A stretch of 47,044 nucleotides of DNA from the NCBI GenBank assembly GCA_900549295.1, contig URNG01000009.1, positions 1 to 47,044 of the forward strand. Reading direction: 5' to 3'. The position numbers and the translations under genes were made by a program. A model generated the notes under the pieces. It saw nothing but the letters and a program-made list of their open reading frames with translations, made no database searches and had not been told where the DNA came from. This document shows positions 18,709-27,284 of the stretch, in pieces. Source of the DNA: an uncultured Rhodocyclaceae bacterium. Lineage in GTDB: Bacteria; Pseudomonadota; Gammaproteobacteria; Burkholderiales; Rhodocyclaceae. Every line of letters begins with the position of its first letter. Positions within the stretch are counted from its first letter, which is position 1.

Positions 18709-19374
18709 ATGGCTGGAGCCCCTCCTATCCCACCGGCAATTCCCCCATCTACTTCTGTTCAAGGAGGGCACGAGGGACATAGTGCGTCCTCGGGGGGGGC
18801 CAACAACGGAGGGTTTTCCGAGGCCTTGAATCAGGCGATTGTTCAGCAGGCAAACAACCCAGTGGTCAGTCATGGCAATCATGGCGGACAAGGTGCCGGG
18901 GTAGTTGGGCACACTGGGCATTCTTCCGGAATGGCCTCCAGCACGGCGTCAGCCCATCCCAATCACTTCACAGTTGGACAAGGCGGTCATGCCGGTCACA
19001 TTTTTCAGCAGAAAATGCTGGGTGTTCGTGTCTATCGGCAGCAACTCCTGGCCTCGAACATCGCCAATGCCGATACTCCAGGTTATAAGGCCGTTGATAT
19101 TGACATTGAAGAGGCTGCCAAAATCGTTCAAGGTGCCTCCTCATCGTTGCCATTGACGAGCACGGCTACCGGACATCTCTTGGGCACCGGGCAAACATCA
19201 CCATTCCCACTAAAGTATCACGTACCTTACCAAGCGGCTACTGATGGCAACACGGTGGAAATGGATGTCGAACGACAGAAAATGGCTGAAAATTCGTTAA
19301 TGCACCAATTCTCACTCGATCGCGTCAGCAGCCACTTCAAGCACTCCATGGAACTGCTACAGAATCTGAAATGA
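18709..19374 (+). CDS. FlgB-like protein with five HxxH motifs
   Basis: A 221-residue protein. The C-terminal part (about 98-221) matches the flagellar proximal-rod protein FlgB: QQLLASNIANADTPGYKAVD at 111-130, and DGNTVEMDVERQKMAENSLM near 185-205. The N-terminal 97 residues are a Gly/Ser/His-rich extension with five H-x-x-H pairs at 21/24, 55/58, 68/71, 83/86 and 94/97 (HEGH, HGNH, HTGH, HPNH, HAGH). Normal FlgB is about 130 residues and lies in a flagellar operon. No flagellar gene is near here. There is no Sec signal, so if exported it would need the flagellar secretion apparatus. It overlaps the HD-GYP gene by 4 bases. Metal binding is inferred from the motifs and context. Confidence 0.85.
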   Translation: MAGAPPIPPAIPPSTSVQGGHEGHSASSGGANNGGFSEALNQAIVQQANNPVVSHGNHGGQGAGVVGHTGHSSGMASSTASAHPNHFTVGQGGHAGHIFQQKMLGVRVYRQQLLASNIANADTPGYKAVDIDIEEAAKIVQGASSSLPLTSTATGHLLGTGQTSPFPLKYHVPYQAATDGNTVEMDVERQKMAENSLMHQFSLDRVSSHFKHSMELLQNLK

Positions 19375-20678
19375 ACGCTATTCAACTGCCCCAGACACAC
19401 CGGCAATTGCGCCGCATGTTGGCGCGGCGCCTCGGTATAGGTGCGCTCCTGGTTGGCAGTTTCGCGGGAGGTCTTGCCTACTGGGTCGAATCGTATCGCG
19501 TAGAGCAGCGCACCCTTGAACGCGCCATAGCGGGGGTCAGGCATTTCGAGTCGCCCGCCATGCAAATGGCGGTCGGCGGGGATAAAGGAGATAGCCATTC
19601 CGCGATTTCGCAGTTGCTGACCGATGAGTTTGTCGGGATTCGAGTTTTTTCGCCCAATACGGAGATGGTGTTTGATGCTTGGCGGTCACTCCCCGAGTCG
19701 CTGAAAGAGATCGCCCGACAACAGCGCCATCCATGGCCGCCAGCTCCAGGCAGCCATAGCAAACGATTTTCGGTGGCTGGCGAAGAACTGGTTCAGGTCA
19801 TTCTGCCGATGACCACCAGTGATGGCCGTCTTGCAGGCTATGTCGAGGGAATCAGCCTGGTGTCCCGCTCGGCACTGCAAGAGAGAGAACAACAGATTCG
19901 CGGGGCTGCGCTGACGGCCTCGATATCAGTATTCGCGGCAGCGCTGTTGCTTTACCCGTTAATGTCAGGACTGCTGGGCCAAACGGTGGCATTGTCGTCT
20001 CGACTCCTGGAATCCAATCTTTCGCTGCTGCGCTCCCTTGGAAACGCCATCGCCAAGCGTGACGCAGATACCGACGCCCATAACTACCGGGTTACCTGCT
20101 ATGCGGTCTCACTTGCCGAAGCACTGGGTGTTGGCAAGGAAACCATTGCCGAACTGGTGCTGGGCGCCTTTCTGCACGACGTTGGAAAAATCGGCATTCC
20201 GGATCAGATTCTGTTGAAACCGGGACGGCTGACCAGCGAAGAATTTCAGGTCATGAAGACCCACGCCATGCTCGGCATCGAGATCGTCGCCGGCAATCCC
20301 TGGCTGGCTGGCGCAGAGAAGACCATCCGGCATCATCACGAACGCTTCGACGGGAAAGGGTATCCGGATGGGCTCATTGGCGAGGCAATACCGTTGGCCG
20401 CACGGATTTTTGCCCTGGTCGACGTGTTCGACGCATTGACCTCTGTTCGCCCGTATAAACCAGCCTTGTCATTGGAAGAGACGTTGAGCATCATGGAACG
20501 GGAAGATGGCCAGCATTTCGATCCAAAGATTCATGCCGTTTTCCGGCAGGTTGCTCCGGTGCTATACGCACAAGGCCAATCCAGAGATCATGCCCAATGG
20601 AGTCAGGAATTGAAGGCGATGCTTGAACGGTACTTCAAAATGAAAACGGCTCCCAAAGGAGCCGCCGAATTCGAGTGA
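19371..20678 (+). CDS. Membrane HD-GYP phosphodiesterase (c-di-GMP turnover)
   Basis: A 435-residue inner-membrane protein. TM1 (about 21-38), a periplasmic sensor-like region (about 40-175), TM2 (about 178-198), then an HD-GYP domain with the HD pair in FLHDVGKIGIPD, KTHAMLGIEI, and HHERFDGKGYPDGL. All catalytic motifs look intact, so it should hydrolyse cyclic di-GMP. Its ATG overlaps the stop of the FlgB-like gene (ATGA), so the two are coupled. The stop lies 10 bases from the convergent copK stop. The signal sensed is unknown. Confidence 0.9.
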   Translation: MNAIQLPQTHRQLRRMLARRLGIGALLVGSFAGGLAYWVESYRVEQRTLERAIAGVRHFESPAMQMAVGGDKGDSHSAISQLLTDEFVGIRVFSPNTEMVFDAWRSLPESLKEIARQQRHPWPPAPGSHSKRFSVAGEELVQVILPMTTSDGRLAGYVEGISLVSRSALQEREQQIRGAALTASISVFAAALLLYPLMSGLLGQTVALSSRLLESNLSLLRSLGNAIAKRDADTDAHNYRVTCYAVSLAEALGVGKETIAELVLGAFLHDVGKIGIPDQILLKPGRLTSEEFQVMKTHAMLGIEIVAGNPWLAGAEKTIRHHHERFDGKGYPDGLIGEAIPLAARIFALVDVFDALTSVRPYKPALSLEETLSIMEREDGQHFDPKIHAVFRQVAPVLYAQGQSRDHAQWSQELKAMLERYFKMKTAPKGAAEFE

Positions 20679-20687
20679 TGCGGGAAA

Positions 20688-20966
20688 TTAACCGCGATGG
20701 TCTTTGTGCAGCAATTCGTCAACACGCCAGATTTCGTTTCCGTTCATGATGATTTTTTTGCCGTCCTTGGTTTCCATCACATGGCCAGATTCCATATAGG
20801 TTGCGCGACCATATTTGTCTTCCATACCCATCTTGCCGTCTTTGAAAATATAAACAGTCGAACCGTCCTTCAACTCAATGGACTTCTCGACTTGAGAAGC
20901 ATCAACTGCGTAGGCGGTAACACCCAGGGAACTCAGGGCCACGATTGCGAGCATCTTCTTGAACAT
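20688..20966 (-). CDS. copK: Periplasmic copper-binding protein CopK
   Basis: A 92-residue precursor: signal peptide ending VTAYA, then about 73 mature residues beginning VDASQVEKSIELKDGSTVYI. The methionine-rich run (KMGMEDKYGRATYMESGHVM, then IIMNGNEI) matches CopK of Cupriavidus metallidurans, which binds Cu(I) through methionines and then Cu(II) cooperatively. GAGGAG directly abuts a first ATG (20972), so the second ATG at 20966, with normal spacing, is the likely start. Transcription is opposite to the FlgB-like/HD-GYP pair. Confidence 0.9.
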   Translation of the reverse strand: MFKKMLAIVALSSLGVTAYAVDASQVEKSIELKDGSTVYIFKDGKMGMEDKYGRATYMESGHVMETKDGKKIIMNGNEIWRVDELLHKDHRG

Positions 20967-21079
20967 TTTCATCTCCTCATGAATAGGTGCTGTTGTACTG
21001 CGATATCAATATTAAGGATTCGATCCTGACAATTTGCCAACGGCTGGGTGACAATTGCATCACCTAGCCGTCAGGTTGA

Positions 21080-21472
21080 TCAGCCGCCCTGATAGGCAGG
21101 GTTTTCGGTCACGTAGACGGTGATGCCGTCGGCTCCCGATATGATCTTGGAAAGTGGAAACGGCGCGGTCCCCAGCGTGTCGAAGGTCCAGACGACGCTC
21201 TTGCCAGCGACGTTGATCTTGATGGTCTCCAGACGCGTGACGTTCAGATATTTGCTACCGCTGGACAGAGTGACCTCTCGGTCGGCGTTTTTCGTGGCCG
21301 TGTAACCAAACGAAGCCAGTTGATTTGCCGTCGGTGCGCTCTTGGTTTCTGAAACGTGGCTCAGCCAATGGTTGGTGCCGGCCTCGGAATAATCCTCGTG
21401 AGCGTAGCTCGTTCCAGCTGCAGCGAGGCTGATCGCAGCGATCAGGGCTAATTGGGAAAATTTCGTTTTCAT
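21080..21472 (-). CDS. czcE: CzcE-family periplasmic metal-binding protein
   Basis: A 130-residue secreted protein: signal peptide (about 1-24, ending GTSYA), mature start HEDYSEAGTNHW, and the CzcE fold marked by GSKYLNVTRLETIKI, VVWTFDTLGTAPFPLSKI and the C-terminal ITVYVTENPAYQGG. CzcE of C. metallidurans binds copper in the periplasm. I chose ATG 21472 because AAGGAGAG precedes it; the longer frame (to 21535) lacks a signal peptide. It is upstream of copK on the same strand, 107 bases away. Confidence 0.87.
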   Translation of the reverse strand: MKTKFSQLALIAAISLAAAGTSYAHEDYSEAGTNHWLSHVSETKSAPTANQLASFGYTATKNADREVTLSSGSKYLNVTRLETIKINVAGKSVVWTFDTLGTAPFPLSKIISGADGITVYVTENPAYQGG

Positions 21473-21905
21473 GGTTCTCTCCTTGTGACATCGGGTTAAT
21501 CGTGTCGGACTCATTTCGTCCAACCGTGATGTCATCTTAGGAGTCCGATACCAACAGGACGCTGACCCCCGCGTTACATTTTTGAAAGCTTTTCGCCGGA
21601 AATGGTCAGGGAGAGAGGTGCCCGTCGCTTTCGCACCAACGTTACTTGGTTTTTCTGTCGAAGCAGAGTTTGTTAGATATAAATGCTGCCGTTCCTCGCT
21701 TCTGCTTACTGCGCGGCAGGTAACCAGCAGTTTGCTGACCGAAGAGTGAAGTGATTCGAACGGCCGGATTGGCCGACGAGCGGACAGCGAGCAAAGTCGG
21801 CTGATCGGCCAAAGCCGCCGCGGTCGTTTAGCCGAAATCCGGCGGCAAAGTGACGCTTACCTGCCGTTTAACTATGGATGTGGCCCTGAACGGCGGTTTT
21901 CTCAT
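21473..21905. other. Intergenic region with a repeated promoter-like block
   Basis: No gene is supported. At 21572-21612 there is a block beginning GTTACATTTTTGAAAGC and ending GGTCAGG that also occurs, diverged, at 36745-36784. An 8-bp inverted repeat TTGGCCGA (21769-21776) / TCGGCCAA (21805-21812) lies further right. The czcE promoter should be in this region on the minus strand. Confidence 0.5.
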
Positions 21906-23543
21906 TCAGGCGTAGAACACGCTGCGGTTGCGGCCTTCGTGTTTGGCCTGGTAGAGCGCCTTGTCGGCGCTGGCAATCAGCTCGCTGACCGAGTTCGATG
22001 AGATCGGCTGGGCGATGCTCGCCACCCCGATGCTGACGGTGACATGCCCGCGCGCCGAGCCCGGATGGGGGAGCGCAGTGGCCTCGATGTCGCTGCGGAT
22101 GCGTTCGGCCAGCGCCAGCGCCTTGTCATGATCGAGCGCGCTGGCCACCACCACGAACTCTTCGCCGCCTATCCGCGCGGCGAACTCGCCAGTGCGCCGA
22201 GTGTTGCTGTGCAAGATCGCTGCGACCTGCTGCAGACAGAGGTCGCCGGCCGGATGGCCGAGCAGATCGTTGTATTTCTTGAAGTCATCCACATCGATCA
22301 TCAGCAGGCACAGCTGCGAGCTCTGCCTGCCAGCACGAAACAGCTCCTGCTCGAGCGCGCTATCAAAATAGCGCCGGTTGAAGAGGCCGGTTAGCGGATC
22401 GGTGGTGGCGAGTCTTTCCAGCTCGAAACTAGCCGCAGCCAGCTGTTGCAGGCTGGCGCGCAGCCGCCGGTTCAGCCAGATGATGTAGGCGGCCAGTGCC
22501 CCGCTCAGCACGATCAGTACCGCAGCCCAAAACAGTGCCCGGAACGCCCATTCCGGCAGTTTGCCTTCGGGTTGGAACAGAAAGCCGTCCAGTGCATAGT
22601 CATGTGGCAGCAGGCCGGTTTCGACAAAAATCCCGCCGATGCTCTCCCAGCGCGCCCGGCTCATGTAGCCGGTATCGACGATGTCGGACTGAAACAGGTT
22701 GTGGATCGACAGGGCTTCGAGGTTCAGCGTCACCCGATCCTTCTTTGGCGCGTACTGGCGCAGGATCAGTTCGACTATCTCGGCTTGGTGCTGGCGGGCG
22801 TAGTGCCAGCCTTCGATCAGCGCATCGCGCATCGCCACGACCCGCTGTGGATGCTCCCGCGCGTACTGCTGCGAGGTAAACAGCGTGTCGCCATAAAAAT
22901 TGATCCCCAACTCGCGCGGGTTGAAAATCTGGTAGGGAATTTCCAGCTGGCTGGCTTCGATCGTCTCGCCGGAGATATAGGCCATAATCGCATCGACCCG
23001 GTCCGGCCCGTTCGACTCCAGGCTGCGGATGGTGCCGCTATGGTCCACCACCCGGATGCGTTCGAGATTGACTCCGGCCTTTCTCAGATAGGCGATCAGC
23101 TCGTCCGAATGGGCCTCGCCCATCAGTGTACGGCCTTCCAGATCCCGAACGCTGCGCAGATTCGGATCGACCCGCGCCATGATCACGAAGGGCGAATGCT
23201 GCAAGATCGCGGCGACCGCCATCACCGGACGCCCCCGGCGGTTGTAATCGATCAGTAGCGACGAATTGCCCATGCCGAACTCGGCATCGTCGCGCGACAC
23301 CACCTCGGCCGGGTCGAGGTCCGGCCTGCCTTCGATCAGCTCGACATCCAGCCCGGCCTTGCGGAAATAGCCCTGCTCGAGCGCCGCGTAAAAACCGGCG
23401 AACTGATACTGATGAAACCATCTGAGCTGTACCCGCACCTTGGTCAGCGTGGCGGGCGTGGCTTCGGCGGCAGCCCGCACGACCGGCACCGAGCCGCTAC
23501 CCAGCAGGATGACGAAACACAGGATCAGGCGCAGGAATGCCAT
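21906..23543 (-). CDS. Diguanylate cyclase with THI5/NMT1-type periplasmic sensor
   Basis: A 545-residue protein. Signal or anchor (about 1-24), then a periplasmic substrate-binding domain of the NMT1/THI5 type (VRVQLRWFHQYQFAGFYAAL, EFGMGNSSLLIDYNRRG), a transmembrane helix (about 345-368), and a GGDEF domain (ATTDPLTGLFNRRYFD, signature ARIGGEEFVVV). The GGEEF site is intact, so it should make cyclic di-GMP in response to a small ligand. ATG 23543 is preferred because the signal peptide starts MAFLRLIL. It is a single-gene unit on the minus strand, opposite in activity to the HD-GYP protein 1.2 kb away. Confidence 0.88.
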   Translation of the reverse strand: MAFLRLILCFVILLGSGSVPVVRAAAEATPATLTKVRVQLRWFHQYQFAGFYAALEQGYFRKAGLDVELIEGRPDLDPAEVVSRDDAEFGMGNSSLLIDYNRRGRPVMAVAAILQHSPFVIMARVDPNLRSVRDLEGRTLMGEAHSDELIAYLRKAGVNLERIRVVDHSGTIRSLESNGPDRVDAIMAYISGETIEASQLEIPYQIFNPRELGINFYGDTLFTSQQYAREHPQRVVAMRDALIEGWHYARQHQAEIVELILRQYAPKKDRVTLNLEALSIHNLFQSDIVDTGYMSRARWESIGGIFVETGLLPHDYALDGFLFQPEGKLPEWAFRALFWAAVLIVLSGALAAYIIWLNRRLRASLQQLAAASFELERLATTDPLTGLFNRRYFDSALEQELFRAGRQSSQLCLLMIDVDDFKKYNDLLGHPAGDLCLQQVAAILHSNTRRTGEFAARIGGEEFVVVASALDHDKALALAERIRSDIEATALPHPGSARGHVTVSIGVASIAQPISSNSVSELIASADKALYQAKHEGRNRSVFYA

Positions 23544-24137
23544 CGAATAGCTGAATGAAGCAATTGAATGGCATCCAGTATATCGATAGTTGTCTGCGGC
23601 GGCGCATGATCGACCTGAGTTTTGCCGATGAGAAAGTTGCCGGTCGTGGCCTCTCAAGGCTAAATGGCAGGTAAAGACAGGGTTGCTGCCTGTTTAAGCG
23701 AATTATGCCAAAGGTGTCATTAGCCGACTTGTGTGAATTCACCATGTGGCTGCTTCCGAACTGCAGCAGACGTTCCGCAGCCTAAAATCAAGACACAGCT
23801 TACTTCCGCTACTGGCCGGGAAGGGCCTGATGGGATTCAGTCTCCAAACCTGCCATCCAGTAAACGCAACGGTAGCTATCGGGCAGAGAGGTGGAATACG
23901 TGCTGTCGGCCAGGAACTGCCGGTCGCCTATGCTGCGGAGCAATCACCATAACGGCTGCATGACTCTGAAAGCTGACGTAAAGCCTACTCCAGCAAATCG
24001 GCCATTGCTGCCTGTGACGTTGGCTGGATTGAATGGCCGTTATTGCGAAGGTTGCCGTCGTTGATGGAATGGTTGCTTACATCAAGGAAAATCACAGAAA
24101 ACGGAATAAATCGTACGCTAATCCAATGCCATCAAAC
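23544..24137. other. 594-bp gap with no supported gene
   Basis: I see no recognisable gene, clear repeat or RNA here. Short open frames on both strands lack domain motifs and ribosome sites. The region separates the cyclase block from the pbr block and may be a junction between separately acquired modules. Confidence 0.5.
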
Positions 24138-24620
24138 TTACTTGCCTTGATTTCCCTTCGCCAAGCTGCGGTTTGCAGTATGCCGATGCGTTCCTTTAAC
24201 GTGGCAAGCAGTCTTGCTGCTAGGCGCAAGCGCTTCAGACAAGCCGTCAAGAATGCCGCAGTGGGCAGCATCTCGCGCCTCGCCACACCGCTCACGCAGG
24301 TCTTTTAATTGCCTCTCCAGTTCCTGGAGTTCTTGCATCCGTTGGGTGACGTGCCCAATGTGTCGGTCAAGCAGGCGATTCACATCCGCGCAGTTCTCCT
24401 GGGGTGACTCTTTGAAGTGCAGCAAGACCCGGATCTCATCCAGAGTCATGTCCAAACTGCGACAACGCCGAATAAAAGACAGTCGTTGGACATGGGTTTC
24501 CCCATAGATGCGGTAGTTGCCTTCGCTGCGGGCCGGTACTGGCAGCAGTCCATCCCGCTCGTAATAGCGGATCGTGTCCACATTCGTCCCGGCAAGGCGG
24601 GCCAGTTCGCCGATTTTCAT
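24138..24620 (-). CDS. pbrR: MerR-family Pb/Cd-responsive regulator (PbrR/CadR)
   Basis: A 160-residue dimeric activator. N-terminal MerR helix-turn-helix (MKIGELARLAGTNVDTIRYY), dimerisation coiled coil (about 80-112), and three cysteines at the PbrR/CadR positions (ENC, ERC, AHC). The tail has another Cys and three His (ACHVKGTHRH). These point to Pb(II)/Cd(II)/Zn(II) sensing rather than copper. ATG 24620 is chosen because GGAGG precedes it and the family starts there. It probably binds the elongated promoter at 25013-25043. It lies behind the YnfA-like gene, which separates it from pbrA. Confidence 0.9.
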   Translation of the reverse strand: MKIGELARLAGTNVDTIRYYERDGLLPVPARSEGNYRIYGETHVQRLSFIRRCRSLDMTLDEIRVLLHFKESPQENCADVNRLLDRHIGHVTQRMQELQELERQLKDLRERCGEARDAAHCGILDGLSEALAPSSKTACHVKGTHRHTANRSLAKGNQGK

Positions 24621-24636
24621 CTTCGCCTCCTGACGC

Positions 24637-24975
24637 TCAAACGGACCGAGCCGGTTGGAGCATGATGATCGCCATACCGGCCAGCGAGACCGCACTGCCG
24701 ACAAGATCCCATCGGGTTGGGACAACGCCATCGATCCGCCATAGCCAGATCAGGGCAATCGCCACGTAGACACCGCCGTAGGCGGCGTAGACTCGTCCGG
24801 CGGCGCCTGGGTGCAGGGTCAGCAGCCAGGCAAACAGCCCCAAGGAAACGGCTGCGGGGATCAAGAGCCAAACTGAACGCTGCTGGGTCAGCACCAGCCA
24901 CGGCAGATAGCAGCCGAGAATCTCGGCCAGCGCGGTTATGGCGAACAATCCTAGAACTTTGACGAACTCAAGCAT
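24637..24975 (-). CDS. YnfA family small membrane protein (UPF0060)
   Basis: A 112-residue protein of four predicted transmembrane helices with the family signatures ALAEILGCYLPWLVL and RVYAAYGGVYVAIALIWLW. YnfA proteins resemble small multidrug-resistance transporters; the substrate is unclear. It lies 16 bases upstream of pbrR on the same strand and diverges from pbrA. The usual pbrR/pbrA divergent pair therefore has this gene inserted, and pbrR is probably its cotranscribed second gene. Confidence 0.88.
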   Translation of the reverse strand: MLEFVKVLGLFAITALAEILGCYLPWLVLTQQRSVWLLIPAAVSLGLFAWLLTLHPGAAGRVYAAYGGVYVAIALIWLWRIDGVVPTRWDLVGSAVSLAGMAIIMLQPARSV

Positions 24976-25012
24976 TGCTTTGGCTCCGACTATTTTCCTT
25001 TATTGTAATCAG

Positions 25013-25043
25013 TTGACTCTGTAGTCACTCAAGGGTTTCTAAT
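25013..25043 (+). promoter_or_regulatory. PbrR/CadR-type MerR promoter-operator of pbrA
   Basis: TTGACT (25013-25018) and TCTAAT (25038-25043) are separated by 19 bp, the stretched spacer typical of MerR-regulated promoters. The spacer carries the imperfect dyad ACTCTGTAGTCACTCAAGGGT, like known PbrR/CadR sites. It faces pbrA; the divergent ynfA-pbrR transcript probably starts within it too. Confidence 0.75.
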
Positions 25044-25064
25044 GCGGGAAACAAGGAGAACGCC

Positions 25065-27284
25065 ATGAGTCTTGATCCCCACCCGAAGCCCCTTCAGGAA
25101 ACCGCCCATTGCAGCTGTGCGGGCGGCTGTTCCGCAGCAGTGCCCTCAGCAGTAGAAATCCCGGCAGCCTCCGATCTCGCTTCAAGCGATGGTGTGCCCG
25201 TCTTCGTGATTCCAACCATGGACTGCCCGAACGAGGAGAATGATATCCGTCGTGCGGTGGCCGGTATCGAAGGCATCCGTTCCCTGCGTTTCCAACTGTC
25301 GGCCCGCACCGTTTCAATAGATGCCACGACGGATGCCCTTGAGGCAGCCTTGGCCGCTATCCGCAAGGCGGGGTTCAGCCCCAAAGCGGTGTCGGCAGAT
25401 CAGGCGGCAACGGAAAACGTCGGCGTCAGTGAGCTATGGCGAAGCGTTCTGGCGCTGGGGCTGGCCGTCGGAGCGGAAGCGCTGGATTTCTTTGCGCCCG
25501 ACACATTGCCGTTCAAGGGCTTGGGTATGGCATTGGCCGTCGTCGCCATCTGGCTGTCCGGCATTTCCACCTATAGCAAAGGCGTGGCGGCATTACGGCG
25601 CGGGCAGTTGAACATGAACGCGCTGATGGGTGTAGCCGTGACCGGTGCCTTCCTGATCGGCCAGTGGCCGGAGGCGGCGATGGTCATGGCCTTGTATGCC
25701 ATTGCCGAACTGATTGAAGCCCGTTCCGTGGATCGGGCGCGTAACGCCATCAAGGGCCTGCTCGACCTGACACCGCAGACGGCGGAAGTCAGGCAGGCTG
25801 ATGGAACGTGGCTGGAAGCACCGGCCGTCGCGGTAAAGCTGGAGTCCTGCGTTCGGGTCAAACCCGGCGCCAGAATACCGCTCGATGGTCAGGTGACGGC
25901 AGGATTCAGCGCCGTCAATCAGGCGCCAGTCACTGGCGAAAGCATTCCGATTGACAAGGCGGCTGGCGACCCTGTGTTCGCCGGCACAATCAACGAAACC
26001 GGCATCCTGGAGTTCCGTGTGACGGCCGCTGCCGATGACACCACACTAGCCCGCATCATTCACGCAGTCGAACAGGCGCAGGGAACACAAGCGCCGACGC
26101 AACGCTTCGTGGATCGCTTTGCCGCAATCTACACGCCGACCGTGTTCGGCATCGCGGTTGCCGTAGCGATTCTGACCCCCTGGCTCCTCGGCTGGACCTG
26201 GACGCAGGCGCTCTACAAGGCCTTGGTGCTACTGGTCATCGCTTGCCCCTGCGCGCTGGTGATCGCCACGCCGGTAACAGTCGTCAGCGGACTGGCCGCA
26301 GCGGCCCGCCGCGGTATCCTGATCAAGGGCGGTGTCTATCTTGAGGAGGCCCGCAAACTGCGGGTCATTGCCCTCGACAAGACCGGCACCATCACCGAAG
26401 GCAAACCCCGTCTGGTCGCCACAGAAATGCTTCCCTCGACAGTCCCTGAATCACAGGTGCTCGCTTGGGCAGCCAGCTTGGCCGGTCATTCGGATCATCC
26501 GGTGTCAAAAGCGATAGCAACCGGTCTCAACCTTCCAGAAAACGGCTTGACCGATTTTCTCGCCCTTGCCGGACGCGGCATTGAAGCGCGGGCCGACGGC
26601 CAAACGCTGATCCTCGGCAACCATCGTCTGATCGAGGAACGCGCTCTGTGCAGCGCCGAGATCGAGGCTCGCCTTCAGGTGCACGAGACGCAAGGCCGGA
26701 CGGTGACCATGTTGGCGACAGAACAGCAGGTGCTGGCGATTTTCGCGGTGGCGGACACCATCAAGGAAAGCTCACGGGAGGCAGTGACCGACCTGCACCG
26801 TCTCGGGGTCGTCTCGGTCATGCTGACCGGCGACAATGTGGCAACGGCTGCCAGCATCGCCAAGGAAGCAGGCATCGACGACGCCCGGGGCAATCTTCTC
26901 CCTGAGGACAAACTGGCCGCCATCGAAGATTTACAGCATCGTTATGGCCCGACCGCGATGACCGGCGACGGCATCAACGACGCACCTGCCTTGGCCCGTG
27001 CCGACATCGGCGTGGCGATGGGTGCAGCAGGCACCGACACGGCGATGGAGGCGGCCGACGTAGTCATCATGAACGACGACCTGCGCCGCATTCCCGAGAC
27101 CATTCGCCTGTCACGGCGCACCCATGCGGTACTTTGGCAAAACATCGGGCTGGCCCTAGGCATCAAGGCGATCTTTCTCGGGCTCGCCGTTTTTGGCAAT
27201 GCAACCATGTGGATGGCGGTATTCGCCGACATGGGGGCGAGCCTGCTGGTGGTCTTCAACGGCCTGCGGTTGCTGCGCAAATGA
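25065..27284 (+). CDS. pbrA: Pb/Cd/Zn-exporting P1B-type ATPase (PbrA/CadA/ZntA)
   Basis: A 739-residue ATP-driven exporter of divalent soft metals. The Cys-rich leader (HCSCAGGCSAAV) is followed by an HMA domain with PTMDCPNEENDIRRA in place of the usual GMTCxxC, then the membrane core with CPC in CPCALVIATPVT, DKTGTITEGKPR, the SDHPVSKAI HP motif and TGDGINDAPALARADIGVAMG. The CPNEE site is typical of Zn/Cd/Pb pumps. AAGGAG precedes the ATG. The stop overlaps the start of pbrC (ATGA). Confidence 0.93.
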   Translation: MSLDPHPKPLQETAHCSCAGGCSAAVPSAVEIPAASDLASSDGVPVFVIPTMDCPNEENDIRRAVAGIEGIRSLRFQLSARTVSIDATTDALEAALAAIRKAGFSPKAVSADQAATENVGVSELWRSVLALGLAVGAEALDFFAPDTLPFKGLGMALAVVAIWLSGISTYSKGVAALRRGQLNMNALMGVAVTGAFLIGQWPEAAMVMALYAIAELIEARSVDRARNAIKGLLDLTPQTAEVRQADGTWLEAPAVAVKLESCVRVKPGARIPLDGQVTAGFSAVNQAPVTGESIPIDKAAGDPVFAGTINETGILEFRVTAAADDTTLARIIHAVEQAQGTQAPTQRFVDRFAAIYTPTVFGIAVAVAILTPWLLGWTWTQALYKALVLLVIACPCALVIATPVTVVSGLAAAARRGILIKGGVYLEEARKLRVIALDKTGTITEGKPRLVATEMLPSTVPESQVLAWAASLAGHSDHPVSKAIATGLNLPENGLTDFLALAGRGIEARADGQTLILGNHRLIEERALCSAEIEARLQVHETQGRTVTMLATEQQVLAIFAVADTIKESSREAVTDLHRLGVVSVMLTGDNVATAASIAKEAGIDDARGNLLPEDKLAAIEDLQHRYGPTAMTGDGINDAPALARADIGVAMGAAGTDTAMEAADVVIMNDDLRRIPETIRLSRRTHAVLWQNIGLALGIKAIFLGLAVFGNATMWMAVFADMGASLLVVFNGLRLLRK

